Below the pieces are notes generated by a model that was given only the letters and a program-made list of their open reading frames with translations, was not told where the DNA came from and ran no database searches. Both the position numbers and the translations under genes were made by a program. A DNA stretch of 64,000 bases from an uncultured Saprospiraceae bacterium (GTDB lineage Bacteria; Bacteroidota; Bacteroidia; Chitinophagales; Saprospiraceae). Below, in pieces: positions 8,891 through 17,949 of this stretch (position 1 is the stretch's first letter; each line of letters starts with the position of its first letter). The stretch is taken from positions 1-64,000 of the forward strand of contig CALLAE010000038.1 of NCBI GenBank assembly GCA_938002665.1. The letters run 5' to 3'.

Positions 8891-10363
8891 CTAAATCAAG
8901 TCCCAACCCTCTCTGTACTCTCTTCCCACAAACTGATTAGCTTTATCAAAATTAGTGATACGCATACTTTCCCCATCCCACAATAGCTTTCTTCTGCCAT
9001 AAAAGTCACGACCACCATCAGCTTTATCTTTTGCAAGCGTATAACTTCGGATGGCCAGATTACCCATGAGCACTGTTTCCGTCAGTGGTCCAGAATAGTC
9101 AAAAGAAGAATTAAGTGCAAGATGCTCTTTACTCTGATAACCTGCCTTACATGCTTCTACCCACTGTTTGTTATGTCCCCACTCTGGATAATCCAAGTAC
9201 TTATTTCCACCATCAAAACCCTCAGGCATAGTCATCACCTCTTCACCTTTCCGATACAGTCGTGGGTTCCTGCCATAGACATCACAAGTCAAGGTCCCTT
9301 TATCACCAATCATAATAATACCATTATAGGACCCCTTACCTCCTAGCTCATCGCTGGCAGGGATAAGCTCTGGGTGGAAAGGCCTTAGTCCTCCATCAGA
9401 CCAGATCATCTTAACTGTAGAATCATTCTTACTAGATGAAGGAAAACTGATCTGTACGCGAGAAGATGGCGGGCAGCCTTCAGGGACATACTCCGGATTC
9501 CAATCTCTCTTAAAGATAGAGCCTACGCTGCATTCTACCTCATTTGGATAGCCAAGGCCCAAAACCTTGAAAGGTGTATCTATGATATGACAGCCCATAT
9601 CCCCAAGCGCTCCAGTACCAAAATTCCACCAGCCACGCCACTTAAAATGATAGTAAAGCGGATGATAATCTACATAATCTGCGGGACCGATATATAAGTC
9701 CCAGTCTCCCTTACTAAGATGCTCTGGAAGCTCAGGCTTTTCTGCAGGGACAGGGATGCCTTGAGGCCAGACAGGCCTATTAGTCCAGCATTCTACAGTG
9801 TGCACCTTACCCAGTAGACCTTCATTAAACCAGTTCTGTATCTGCACCTGTCCTGGCTCGGAAGCGCCTTGATTACCCATCTGAGTGACGACCTTATGAG
9901 TTCTAGCAGCCTTGGTAAGTTGCCTGGCTTCATAGATATTATGTGTCAGTGGCTTCTGTACATAGACGTGCTTGCCTAGTGATATGGCAGACATAGCTGC
10001 CACTCCATGTACATGATCAGGCGTAGAGATGGTAACCGCATCTATATCTTTACCATGCCTCTGTAGCATCTTCCTGAAGTCTTTATAGTACTGAGCTTTG
10101 GGAAAGGCAATCCTAGCTTTGCTTGCTGCTAAAGAATCTACATCACAAAGAGCAATGACATTATTACTACCATTGTCAGAGGCATTGAGTATATCACTGT
10201 ATCCTTTCCCACCAGCTCCTATTGCGGCTAGATTGAGTCTATCACTAGGAGCTACATATCCTCTCCCTAATACATGCCGAGGCACTATAAAAAAGGAGCC
10301 CGCAGCGAGGGTAGAATTCTTGATGAATTTTCTTCTGGAATCTGACTTTTTAGGTATTTCCAT
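8891..10363 (-). CDS. Gfo/Idh/MocA family oxidoreductase with Tat signal
   Basis: 490 residues from the ATG at 10363. I chose this start over an upstream one at 10411 because it places a twin-arginine signal (SRRKFIKNS followed by a hydrophobic stretch) at the N-terminus. The Rossmann fold follows (LAAIGAGGKG), then the family EKP-type motif as VQKPLTH and the GDMGCHIID metal- or substrate-region motif. Tat export of a folded, cofactor-loaded protein fits the periplasmic oxidoreductases of this family. It is transcribed alone and leftward, divergent from the 10451 gene. It may pair functionally with the periplasmic DUF1080 enzyme. Confidence 0.87.
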   Translation of the reverse strand: MEIPKKSDSRRKFIKNSTLAAGSFFIVPRHVLGRGYVAPSDRLNLAAIGAGGKGYSDILNASDNGSNNVIALCDVDSLAASKARIAFPKAQYYKDFRKMLQRHGKDIDAVTISTPDHVHGVAAMSAISLGKHVYVQKPLTHNIYEARQLTKAARTHKVVTQMGNQGASEPGQVQIQNWFNEGLLGKVHTVECWTNRPVWPQGIPVPAEKPELPEHLSKGDWDLYIGPADYVDYHPLYYHFKWRGWWNFGTGALGDMGCHIIDTPFKVLGLGYPNEVECSVGSIFKRDWNPEYVPEGCPPSSRVQISFPSSSKNDSTVKMIWSDGGLRPFHPELIPASDELGGKGSYNGIIMIGDKGTLTCDVYGRNPRLYRKGEEVMTMPEGFDGGNKYLDYPEWGHNKQWVEACKAGYQSKEHLALNSSFDYSGPLTETVLMGNLAIRSYTLAKDKADGGRDFYGRRKLLWDGESMRITNFDKANQFVGREYREGWDLI

Positions 10364-10438
10364 AATGTGTCTTGCTTTGTAGTCAAGATAGCTAGTCTGA
10401 GGGAACTTCAAAAATTAGTATCAAAATAAAATATTCAA

Positions 10439-10446
10439 TAACTTTA
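10439..10446 (+). promoter_or_regulatory. -7-like box TAACTTTA, 12 nt before the ATG at 10451
   Basis: It fits the Bacteroidota TAnnTTTG element except for the last base. No clear -33 TTTG is seen. The spacing predicts transcription starting at or next to the ATG. Confidence 0.45.
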
Positions 10447-10450
10447 GAAA

Positions 10451-11740
10451 ATGGAAAAAACAATAGGAATCCTATTTATTATAGTGTTATTCTCAAAATT
10501 CTCTCATGGGCAACCTCCGATAAATCTTTCTTCCTTTTGGAATGATGATGGTAGTTCGAAATTTGAGAACTATAAATTAGACAGTATTATTGGAGCTAAA
10601 CCAGATCCATTCTGGGCTAATTTTCTTTCTCCCTTTTACAAAGATGTAATAGTTGAATACAGTGAGGACTGTACGATTAAGTCTCTATTCGGCATATCTC
10701 ATACAGATTTGCCCTTACATCAGTTTAAGTATGATAATGGATTAATATCCCAATATCTTAATGTCAAAAATGAGCATACTACTAGTGGTAAGATTGTGGA
10801 AGATTACTTATACAATGCTAATGGTCAGTTGATTTATGAAGAGGGTTCTGGTGGACCCTCAGTTTCAGAAAATTGGGTGCATGAATGGGAATATGATACT
10901 ATTGGAAGATTGACAGAAATGAGTAAGCGAGGCGAAGTGGATAATGGAGGCCCATCACCATATGCTTATAACTATATCGAATGCTATAAGTATGATTCAT
11001 TAAATCAGATTACACAAGCAATTAGGCTAAGTTCTGACAGACGAGATACGTTAAGATTAGATTCTTATGTTTACAACAAAGATTTACTTGTAACGGAAAT
11101 AGTTTGGCAAGGTGCCCAAAGGGAAGACACCATACGCTATGAATATGACAATATGGATAGACTAGTAAAAAAATATTCTTTCGATTTCACGTGGAACAAA
11201 TTAGCACCAAAGTTGGAAGAGTATACTTATTCGAGTGAGGGCAATCTAGTGGAGCATATTATAAGTCACGAAGTGAATAATGAATTTATTGGGACTATCA
11301 AAACTAATTATTTCTTTAATTCTGATAATTTAGAAGTTGGCCTAGAGGATTATAGATTTACAGAAGGTGAATGGAGATTAGTAGGTAACGGTGAAAAGAG
11401 ATACAACGAAGATGGTTTATTGACATATGAACTTAGAGAAAAAGAAGGTAAGGAATTCCATCTCTATTACTCCAAGAAATCATGCACCACTTCTACTTTC
11501 GATGACGTTATGGATGTGGTCATATCACCTAACCCATCAAGTAAAGTTTTCACTCTTAAGAATGAACATTACAATATTAAACACATGGAGCTGTTCGACA
11601 TCAACGGGACTCAAATGTTGAGCAGAGAGGTTTTTTCTGAAAAGGTAATTTTTGGTAACAATCTTTTGCCAGGTATATATTTTCTTGTTTTAGGAGACAC
11701 CAAGGGTACTTTCAAAACTGAAAAGTTAATAAAGCAATAA
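10451..11740 (+). CDS. Secreted protein with YD-like repeats and T9SS type A sorting domain
   Basis: 429 residues. A signal peptide covers about residues 1-20. The middle (about residues 85-330) is built from repeats of the form Y-x-YD-x-x-x-x-L, such as EYDTIGRLTEM, KYDSLNQIT and EYDNMDRLV. These resemble the YD repeats of RHS proteins, though each is loosely spaced. The last 75 residues (VVISPNPSSK ... LLPGIYFLVL ... EKLIKQ) form a type A sorting domain for the type IX system, so the protein should be exported and attached at the cell surface. It has a -7-like box 12 bases before its ATG and no operon partner. Function is unknown. Confidence 0.8.
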   Translation: MEKTIGILFIIVLFSKFSHGQPPINLSSFWNDDGSSKFENYKLDSIIGAKPDPFWANFLSPFYKDVIVEYSEDCTIKSLFGISHTDLPLHQFKYDNGLISQYLNVKNEHTTSGKIVEDYLYNANGQLIYEEGSGGPSVSENWVHEWEYDTIGRLTEMSKRGEVDNGGPSPYAYNYIECYKYDSLNQITQAIRLSSDRRDTLRLDSYVYNKDLLVTEIVWQGAQREDTIRYEYDNMDRLVKKYSFDFTWNKLAPKLEEYTYSSEGNLVEHIISHEVNNEFIGTIKTNYFFNSDNLEVGLEDYRFTEGEWRLVGNGEKRYNEDGLLTYELREKEGKEFHLYYSKKSCTTSTFDDVMDVVISPNPSSKVFTLKNEHYNIKHMELFDINGTQMLSREVFSEKVIFGNNLLPGIYFLVLGDTKGTFKTEKLIKQ

Positions 11741-11779
11741 GTAAGTAAAGTTGCAAGAAATGTATACGCAGCTTATACC

Positions 11780-12427
11780 TTACAAAGACCAACTATTCTG
11801 GCCTTCCTCTAATTTCATACAACCATTCCAAGCACCAGGCACTGGATCATAAGCTAGGTGCTCTGTGGCAATAATCTCATTACTGAAATAAGTACTGATT
11901 CCTAGATTTCTGATATTGTGGATAAACTTATGGAAGTAATAATCTTCTAACTCTGAGGACTCTAGTTCTGACTTATCTGCTTTAATAAGTTTCCAACGTC
12001 TATCATTTTCTTCGTCTGAGACCTTACCCATATATGTTTCTACAAAGGGCTTTATATAATCTATTGTTAGTTCCTCTATAGAAGCTGCACCATCAGTTTC
12101 GACGCGAGAAAGCACTTGATTTAGTCCATTTTTGAAATCCAACTGGTCTTCTTTTTTCCATAGTTTGGCTAAGGTATTATCAACCATCTGGATAGCGGAC
12201 ACTGCCTTATATCCAGGCGAGGCTTCTGTCGTAGGTAACATAACATCTAGAATATCTTCTATTAAGGTTGTCTCAGAGGTACTGAGAAAAATGGGCTTCC
12301 ACTCTGCAGCTATTTCTTTGAGAGTTCCCTCTTGCTTACAACTGTTCATAAAAACCGCCATACCTGAGGCAGTCATTGTATATCCTAGGCCCAGTGAAAG
12401 GGTCTTTACAGCGCTTCTTCTTTTCAT
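11780..12427 (-). CDS. Gluconate 2-dehydrogenase subunit 3-like protein (Tat)
   Basis: 215 residues with a twin-arginine-type leader (MKRRSAVKTLSLG, hydrophobic run, then NSC). The remainder matches the small subunit family PF13618: an LIEDILDVMLPTTEASPG segment and a C-terminal PVPGAWNGC motif. In related enzymes this subunit helps export and maturation of the FAD-containing GMC subunit. It lies 25 bases downstream of the GMC gene on the same strand, as expected for a two-subunit sugar or sugar-alcohol dehydrogenase in the periplasm. A separate cytochrome subunit is not adjacent, but fused c-type cytochromes occur in the 20-30 kb operon. Confidence 0.85.
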   Translation of the reverse strand: MKRRSAVKTLSLGLGYTMTASGMAVFMNSCKQEGTLKEIAAEWKPIFLSTSETTLIEDILDVMLPTTEASPGYKAVSAIQMVDNTLAKLWKKEDQLDFKNGLNQVLSRVETDGAASIEELTIDYIKPFVETYMGKVSDEENDRRWKLIKADKSELESSELEDYYFHKFIHNIRNLGISTYFSNEIIATEHLAYDPVPGAWNGCMKLEEGQNSWSL

Positions 12428-12452
12428 GCGATTATCTTTTAGATCCTTTATT

Positions 12453-14174
12453 TTATAAGTTACCTTTTTTCAATTCTTTCGCTGCATAATCTGCTGCCCG
12501 CGCAGTCAAGGCCATATAAGTGAGCGAGGGATTCTGACAAGCGGAAGAGGTCATCCCAGAACCATCTGTGACAAAGACATTCTTCACTTCATGTATCTGA
12601 TTCCATTTATTGAGTACTGATGTTTTAGGGTCTTTACCCATTCTTGCAGTACCCATTTCATGTATACCTAAGCCCACACCATAATTTCTTTCATAGCCTT
12701 TTACATTCTTAAAACCAGCCGCTTCAAAAATTTCTACTGCAGCACTTTGCATATCTTCTCTCATCTTCTTTTCATTCTCTTTGATACTAGTTGTAAACTT
12801 GATAATAGGAATTCCCCAGTCATCTAGTTTTTCTGTCAGTTCCATCTTGTTTTCATGATACGGTAACATCTCGCCAAAACCGTTCATTCCGATTCGCCAG
12901 TCGCCAGGCTTAAATAAGTTATCCTTAAACTCCGGACCATAGGCCATCTCCCCTACACCTTTCCACCAGTTCTGCCTACTCGCTCCTCCTTGATAACCAT
13001 ACCCTCTCAGAAAATCTTTTTTAGTTTCTTGCTTTCCTGGCAAGTTTCTAAATCTAGGAATATAAAATCCATTCGGTCTTCTACCTTTGTAATACTTGTC
13101 TTCATATCCCTCCACATCAGCACTAGCTCCCACCTGAAAATGATGATCCATCATATTATGACCTAGCTCTCCACTATCATTACCCATTCCATTAGGAAAA
13201 CGGTTACTCTTACTCTGCATGAGTATGGCTGTAGAATGCACAGTAGAAGCATTGCAGAATACGATCTTTGACTCAAAGTCATAAGTCTTCTTGCTTTTAG
13301 CATCTATGACTCTGACACCTGTAGCTCGTTTCTTATTCTCATCATAGAGAATCTCATAGGCAATAGAATCTGGACGCAAAGTCATGTTACCTGTTGCCTC
13401 TGCTGCAGGCAAGGTAGAAGAGTTACTGCTGAAATAAGCACCATATGGACAACCTCTCATACATCTGTTCCTATACTGACATTCTCCTCTTTTTCCAAAC
13501 TGTTCTCCATCACTCGTAATATGTGCTGTCCGTCCGATAGTCAGTCTCTTGTGCTTCCACTTGCTTTCCATTTGCTTTTTCAGGTCTGCTTCTACACAAG
13601 TAAAATCCATCGGCTTTAGAAACTTACCATCGGGCAATTGTTCTAGGCCCTCATTCATACCACTGATACCGACAAAGCTTTCTACCTTATCATACCAGGG
13701 TGCAAGATCTGCATACCTTATAGGCCAATCTACAGCGACACCATCCCTTGCATTAGCTTCAAAATCCATAGGGCTCCACCTATAGCTCTGTCTACCCCAT
13801 ACCAGCGATCGTCCACCTACCTGATAACCTCTTATCCAATCAAATCTGGTACCCTCAGTTTCTTTATAAGGATGCTCTGAATCTTTAACAAAATGATGGA
13901 CATGTTCTGGTCTGACAGTATAACCTGTTCTTCTTTGCTTAGGATAATCCTTAGCAAGTACTTCCTCAGAAAGGGCATTGCCATTTTCTAATTCCCAAGG
14001 ATCAAGATTAGCCGTTTTGTAATCCGTGACATGCTTTACATCTCTACCACGTTCTAGCACTAAGACTTTCATTCCTTTTTCACACAACTCCTTCGCTGCC
14101 CATCCTCCACTGATACCTGTACCGATAACGATAGCATCATAGCTCATAGGGCTCTTGTCATTAAATAATGGCAT
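12453..14174 (-). CDS. GMC-family FAD oxidoreductase, large subunit
   Basis: 573 residues. The FAD site is IVIGTGISGGWAAKEL at the N-terminus. The catalytic His-Asn pair lies in GIHEMGTARMG and SACQNPSLT near the C-terminus. It lacks its own signal and probably leaves by Tat together with subunit 3 encoded downstream. Three cysteines at about 232, 238 and 242 (C-x5-C-x3-C, followed by P) sit where FAD glucose dehydrogenases of the GMC type carry an iron-sulfur cluster, so a cluster is possible here. It likely oxidises a sugar or glycoside, perhaps at C3, in line with the DUF1080 neighbours. The substrate is inferred, not seen. Confidence 0.88.
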   Translation of the reverse strand: MPLFNDKSPMSYDAIVIGTGISGGWAAKELCEKGMKVLVLERGRDVKHVTDYKTANLDPWELENGNALSEEVLAKDYPKQRRTGYTVRPEHVHHFVKDSEHPYKETEGTRFDWIRGYQVGGRSLVWGRQSYRWSPMDFEANARDGVAVDWPIRYADLAPWYDKVESFVGISGMNEGLEQLPDGKFLKPMDFTCVEADLKKQMESKWKHKRLTIGRTAHITSDGEQFGKRGECQYRNRCMRGCPYGAYFSSNSSTLPAAEATGNMTLRPDSIAYEILYDENKKRATGVRVIDAKSKKTYDFESKIVFCNASTVHSTAILMQSKSNRFPNGMGNDSGELGHNMMDHHFQVGASADVEGYEDKYYKGRRPNGFYIPRFRNLPGKQETKKDFLRGYGYQGGASRQNWWKGVGEMAYGPEFKDNLFKPGDWRIGMNGFGEMLPYHENKMELTEKLDDWGIPIIKFTTSIKENEKKMREDMQSAAVEIFEAAGFKNVKGYERNYGVGLGIHEMGTARMGKDPKTSVLNKWNQIHEVKNVFVTDGSGMTSSACQNPSLTYMALTARAADYAAKELKKGNL

Positions 14175-14371
14175 GCATACAAATTTTTAGATTACAGTTA
14201 CCCAAATTAAATAAATTGGGCATCGTAAATTAATAAATAGAATTGATAATTTATCACGAAGGTTATGAAAGGCTCAATAATAGTCTGAAACAGTAAATTT
14301 ATTGGATATCAATCTTCCTCATAACGTCTTAATATGAAGTCAATCTCTTCAATGAAGTAGTTAGAATTTCC

Positions 14372-14399
14372 TTGACTTTGAAATTATTCCTTAACTTTT
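14372..14399 (+). promoter_or_regulatory. Promoter-like TTG-N17-TAACTTTT before 14404
   Basis: TTG (14372-14374) and TAACTTTT (14392-14399) are 17 bases apart. This is close to the Bacteroidota -33/-7 pattern, and the -7 box starts 12 nt before the ATG. Confidence 0.45.
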
Positions 14400-14403
14400 C
14401 GAG

Positions 14404-16425
14404 ATGATTCGAAATGCCTTATACTTATGCTGTCTTACTGCTGTACTAGCCACTATTTTGGTTTTCCATAGTTGCGATAGCGTGACCACTAAGCCTGATG
14501 TTTCCACCTATACCAATAAGTTCTATCCGACGTCCAAACCATGCACTAGATGGTGGTGGTTTGCTACTGAGATAAAAAAGCCAGACATCAAACACCAACT
14601 GGATTGGGCTAAAGACCATAATTTTGGAGGTGTGGAAATTGCCTGGGTCTACCCGCTCTATCGCTACCAGCGCATGTATGAGACTAAGTACAATAGATAT
14701 TATCCTAAAGACACCACAGCCCAAAAGTGGTTAAGCCCAGAATGGTCAGAAATGGTAGAATACACTAAGTTGTATGCAGATAGTATAGGCCTAGCTTGTG
14801 ACTTTACTTTTGGTAGTGCATGGCCTGTGGCAGGCAGTAATCTGGATGAAAAGTATGGAACAAAAATATATGGTGACAGCTCCTTCAGACAGACACTAAC
14901 TTTTTCTTGGGCTTGGCCTGATACACAATTGGTCATTAACCATCTAGATGCAGCAGCTTTTGAAAAATTTGCAGAGCCGATAGCCCCAGCACTAGAGTCC
15001 GCCCTCCAAGGCAGTAAGTCCGCTCTCTTTACTGATTCGTGGGAAATTAAACTAAATGATAAATACAAAATATGGACAGATGGTTTTGGAGAGACCTTCG
15101 AGGAAGCATTTGGTTATGATCTTAGGCCGTACATGGACCAGGGAATAGATTCGTTTCCTGATGCTAGATATGATTATATGTTACATCTGGATAAATATGT
15201 CACTGAGGGATTCTATAAGCCTTACGTAGAAAAATGCAAAGAGCTGGGTGCTTGGTCAAGGGTGCAATGTCTTGCAGCTCCGACTGATGTCATGTCTACC
15301 TACGGACTAGTAGATATCCCTGAGACAGAGGCCCTACTTAATAATCCCAACTACTCTCGCATAGTGAGCTCAGCGGCCTGCCTAGCCGATAAGCAAATCG
15401 TATCCAGCGAAACCTTTACTTGTATGTATGGCTTTCCAAGTACCTATCTCAGAAAAGAGCAAACAGCAGATCTCAAGATGGTAGCAGATGCACTATTTGC
15501 TGAAGGTGTCAATCATCACTTCTATCATGGTATGCCATACAATCCACAGGGTTCGGACACTATAGAATTCTTTGCCACTACTTACTTTGGACCAGGTGGC
15601 AGTCTGACAGAAGAGTTACCAGCTTTTAATAATTACATGGCCCAAGTCTCTGGTCAGATGCAGCGAGGCAAGACATATTCTGATATAGCTGTGTATATTC
15701 CTTATGAGGATGGTGTTATGAAAGGTGCTCTGCCAGAGGAACGTAGACGTGTATGGGTATGGGGCGAATATGAGTTGCGGTATGCTTATACTTCTGAAGA
15801 AACCAAGGGGTATCATCCGATATGGATAAATAGAGATTTCCTAGATCTAGCTTACTTAAAAAATGGCAAACTAGAAATAGGGGCTGCTACTTTTACCTCT
15901 CTCTATGTGGATGTAAAATACCTTGATATCAGAGCCCTTAAGCGTATCTATGACTTGGCAAAAGAAGGCTTAGCTGTTGTCTTTAAAAACAAAGTATCTC
16001 AACCTGGAAAAAACAAAAGTCAAAACTTTGAGGCCATGCAAAACGATCTGCTAGCGCTACCCAATGTTTCTCCAGATATGTCCAACATTGTACAGCACAA
16101 GCCTCTACTAAAAGGTGACATATTACCTAGTTACTGGGCAAGAGAACTAGACGACGGATCATTACTTTTATTTTTGGCGCAGCTATCAGCTCAGGAAGTA
16201 GTCTACCCAGTCTATTCTGGAGATTCTTACATGGCTAGTGCCGATACCATAAACCTTACTATCACTTATAATGACAAGAGCATACAAGAGCAGGTTATAT
16301 TCAAACCCTATCAATCTGTATTACTAAATATCTCTAAGGAAGGAAAGCTGACATACTTAGATATAAATTTTATTCCAAAAGATCCTATCATCAGACCAAA
16401 AGAAGAGCAAAGGATGTATTTTTAA
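14404..16425 (+). CDS. GH106-like glycosyl hydrolase (rhamnosidase-like)
   Basis: 673 residues. The first 25 form a signal that ends near HSC, so a lipoprotein is possible. The region from residue 48 (TRWWWFATEI, then FGGVEIAW) matches the N-terminal TIM-barrel start of GH106 alpha-L-rhamnosidase-like proteins. FTDSWEI near residue 207 carries a candidate catalytic Glu. The protein is shorter than typical GH106 enzymes and lacks the C-terminal lectin-like domains, so it may be a divergent branch. It is followed 21 bases later by a GH28 gene, which supports a pectin or rhamnogalacturonan substrate. Confidence 0.7.
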   Translation: MIRNALYLCCLTAVLATILVFHSCDSVTTKPDVSTYTNKFYPTSKPCTRWWWFATEIKKPDIKHQLDWAKDHNFGGVEIAWVYPLYRYQRMYETKYNRYYPKDTTAQKWLSPEWSEMVEYTKLYADSIGLACDFTFGSAWPVAGSNLDEKYGTKIYGDSSFRQTLTFSWAWPDTQLVINHLDAAAFEKFAEPIAPALESALQGSKSALFTDSWEIKLNDKYKIWTDGFGETFEEAFGYDLRPYMDQGIDSFPDARYDYMLHLDKYVTEGFYKPYVEKCKELGAWSRVQCLAAPTDVMSTYGLVDIPETEALLNNPNYSRIVSSAACLADKQIVSSETFTCMYGFPSTYLRKEQTADLKMVADALFAEGVNHHFYHGMPYNPQGSDTIEFFATTYFGPGGSLTEELPAFNNYMAQVSGQMQRGKTYSDIAVYIPYEDGVMKGALPEERRRVWVWGEYELRYAYTSEETKGYHPIWINRDFLDLAYLKNGKLEIGAATFTSLYVDVKYLDIRALKRIYDLAKEGLAVVFKNKVSQPGKNKSQNFEAMQNDLLALPNVSPDMSNIVQHKPLLKGDILPSYWARELDDGSLLLFLAQLSAQEVVYPVYSGDSYMASADTINLTITYNDKSIQEQVIFKPYQSVLLNISKEGKLTYLDINFIPKDPIIRPKEEQRMYF

Positions 16426-16446
16426 ATATATAATCACCCTACGTCT

Positions 16447-17949
16447 ATGCGATTCATTTGTTATGTTTTTGTTCTTCTGTATTCAGGTCTTTACTCTCAA
16501 GAGTACAATATTATAGACTATGGTGCTATCGGTGACGGTAGTACCCTTAATACAGCAGCCATACAAAGAGCAATAGACACAGCACAGGTGGCTGGAGGTG
16601 GAAAAGTGATTATTCCTTCAGGCTTATTTCTTACTGGAAGTATTTCACTAAAGTCAGGCGTAGAGTTACATTTAGAAAAAGATGCCACTCTACTAGGAAG
16701 TACTAAATTCCAGCATCATCAAAAAGTAGAGCGATTTTACCAAAGAGCACTGATCATGGCAAGGGACCAAGATGACATAGCTATCACAGGTTCTGGCACT
16801 ATCGATGGGCAAGGTCGAGAAGCAGCTCTACTGACTGACAGTCTTTTCAAAGCTGGAATTCTGGATATGAAATACTACAATCAAGTAGAGCTAAGACCTC
16901 GCTTCTATATGCGCCCTATGCTCATCGTACTAGTAGGTTGTAATAAGGTAAAGATTTCTGACGTGCAGCTTAAGAATTCTGCATCATGGGTACAGCATTA
17001 TGATCGCTGTACTAACCTCACTATTACAGGTATAAGAGTAGAAAGTGATGCCTATTGGAATAATGACGGACTGGACATCTCAGATTCCAAAAACGTCTAT
17101 GTTGCAGATTGTTATATCAATTCTGCTGATGATGGCATCTGTCTGAAATCCCATTATGTAGATGAGCTACTAGAAGATGTTGTTATAGAAAATTGCACTG
17201 TAAGATCTAGTGCCAGTGCTATTAAGTTTGGCACCAAGTCAGAAGGGGGCTTTAGAAATGTCACAATCAAAAACATTAAAATCTTTGACACTTACAGATC
17301 AGCAGTCGCAATAGAAAGCGTGGATGGAGGCTCACTAGAAAATATAAAGATAGACAGCATAGAGGCGACCAACACTGGAAATGCGCTATTTATAAAACTA
17401 GGGCACAGAGAAGCAGAAAGGCAAGTGGGCAGCTTGAAGAATGTTTCTATAAGCAATATGAAAATAGTGGTGGCTTTTGAAAGGCCTGACTACGCATATG
17501 AGGTTAGAGGCCCAGCCCTACCATTCTTTCATAACACCTTCCCCTCCTCGATAACAGGGATGCCAGGCTACAAAGTAGAAAACGTCACTCTGGAAAATAT
17601 AGAAATAAATTATCCCGGCCGAGGCAACAAAGCGATGGCCTATGCTTCCATCTATATGCTGGATAGTATCCCAGAAAATTATGCAGATTACCCAGAGTTT
17701 TCTATGTTTGGTGAGCTACCTGCCTGGGGCTTATATATACGACATGTTGCTGGCCTGACTATGAAAAATATTAAACTTTCCATCAGGGATCCAGATTACC
17801 GTCCAGCTATAGTTATAGACAAATCTCAAGAGATAAATATGGAAAAGCTCCATATAAAAGGAGACAATAAAACCCATAACCTTATCTACAGAAAGACTGC
17901 CTCCATCAAAACGGATAAGCCTTACAAACTTTTACACCTAGATGAGTAA
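16447..17949 (+). CDS. GH28 polygalacturonase-like glycosidase
   Basis: 500 residues. An N-terminal signal peptide is followed by the right-handed beta-helix start YGAIGDGSTLNTAAIQRAID. The catalytic region has NNDGLDI and SADDGICLKS with the paired Asp residues, and a later SAIKFGTKSEGGFRN stretch. This fits exo-acting GH28 enzymes, such as polygalacturonase or rhamnogalacturonan-type hydrolases, in the periplasm. It follows the GH106-like gene and overlaps the next gene by 8 bases, forming a three-gene operon. Confidence 0.87.
   Translation: MRFICYVFVLLYSGLYSQEYNIIDYGAIGDGSTLNTAAIQRAIDTAQVAGGGKVIIPSGLFLTGSISLKSGVELHLEKDATLLGSTKFQHHQKVERFYQRALIMARDQDDIAITGSGTIDGQGREAALLTDSLFKAGILDMKYYNQVELRPRFYMRPMLIVLVGCNKVKISDVQLKNSASWVQHYDRCTNLTITGIRVESDAYWNNDGLDISDSKNVYVADCYINSADDGICLKSHYVDELLEDVVIENCTVRSSASAIKFGTKSEGGFRNVTIKNIKIFDTYRSAVAIESVDGGSLENIKIDSIEATNTGNALFIKLGHREAERQVGSLKNVSISNMKIVVAFERPDYAYEVRGPALPFFHNTFPSSITGMPGYKVENVTLENIEINYPGRGNKAMAYASIYMLDSIPENYADYPEFSMFGELPAWGLYIRHVAGLTMKNIKLSIRDPDYRPAIVIDKSQEINMEKLHIKGDNKTHNLIYRKTASIKTDKPYKLLHLDE

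Noticed and set aside
14175-14403. Minus-strand open stretch containing NYFIEEIDFILRRYEED
   Set aside because: Under 30 codons with no start and it overlaps the likely promoter of 14404; I could not support a remnant.
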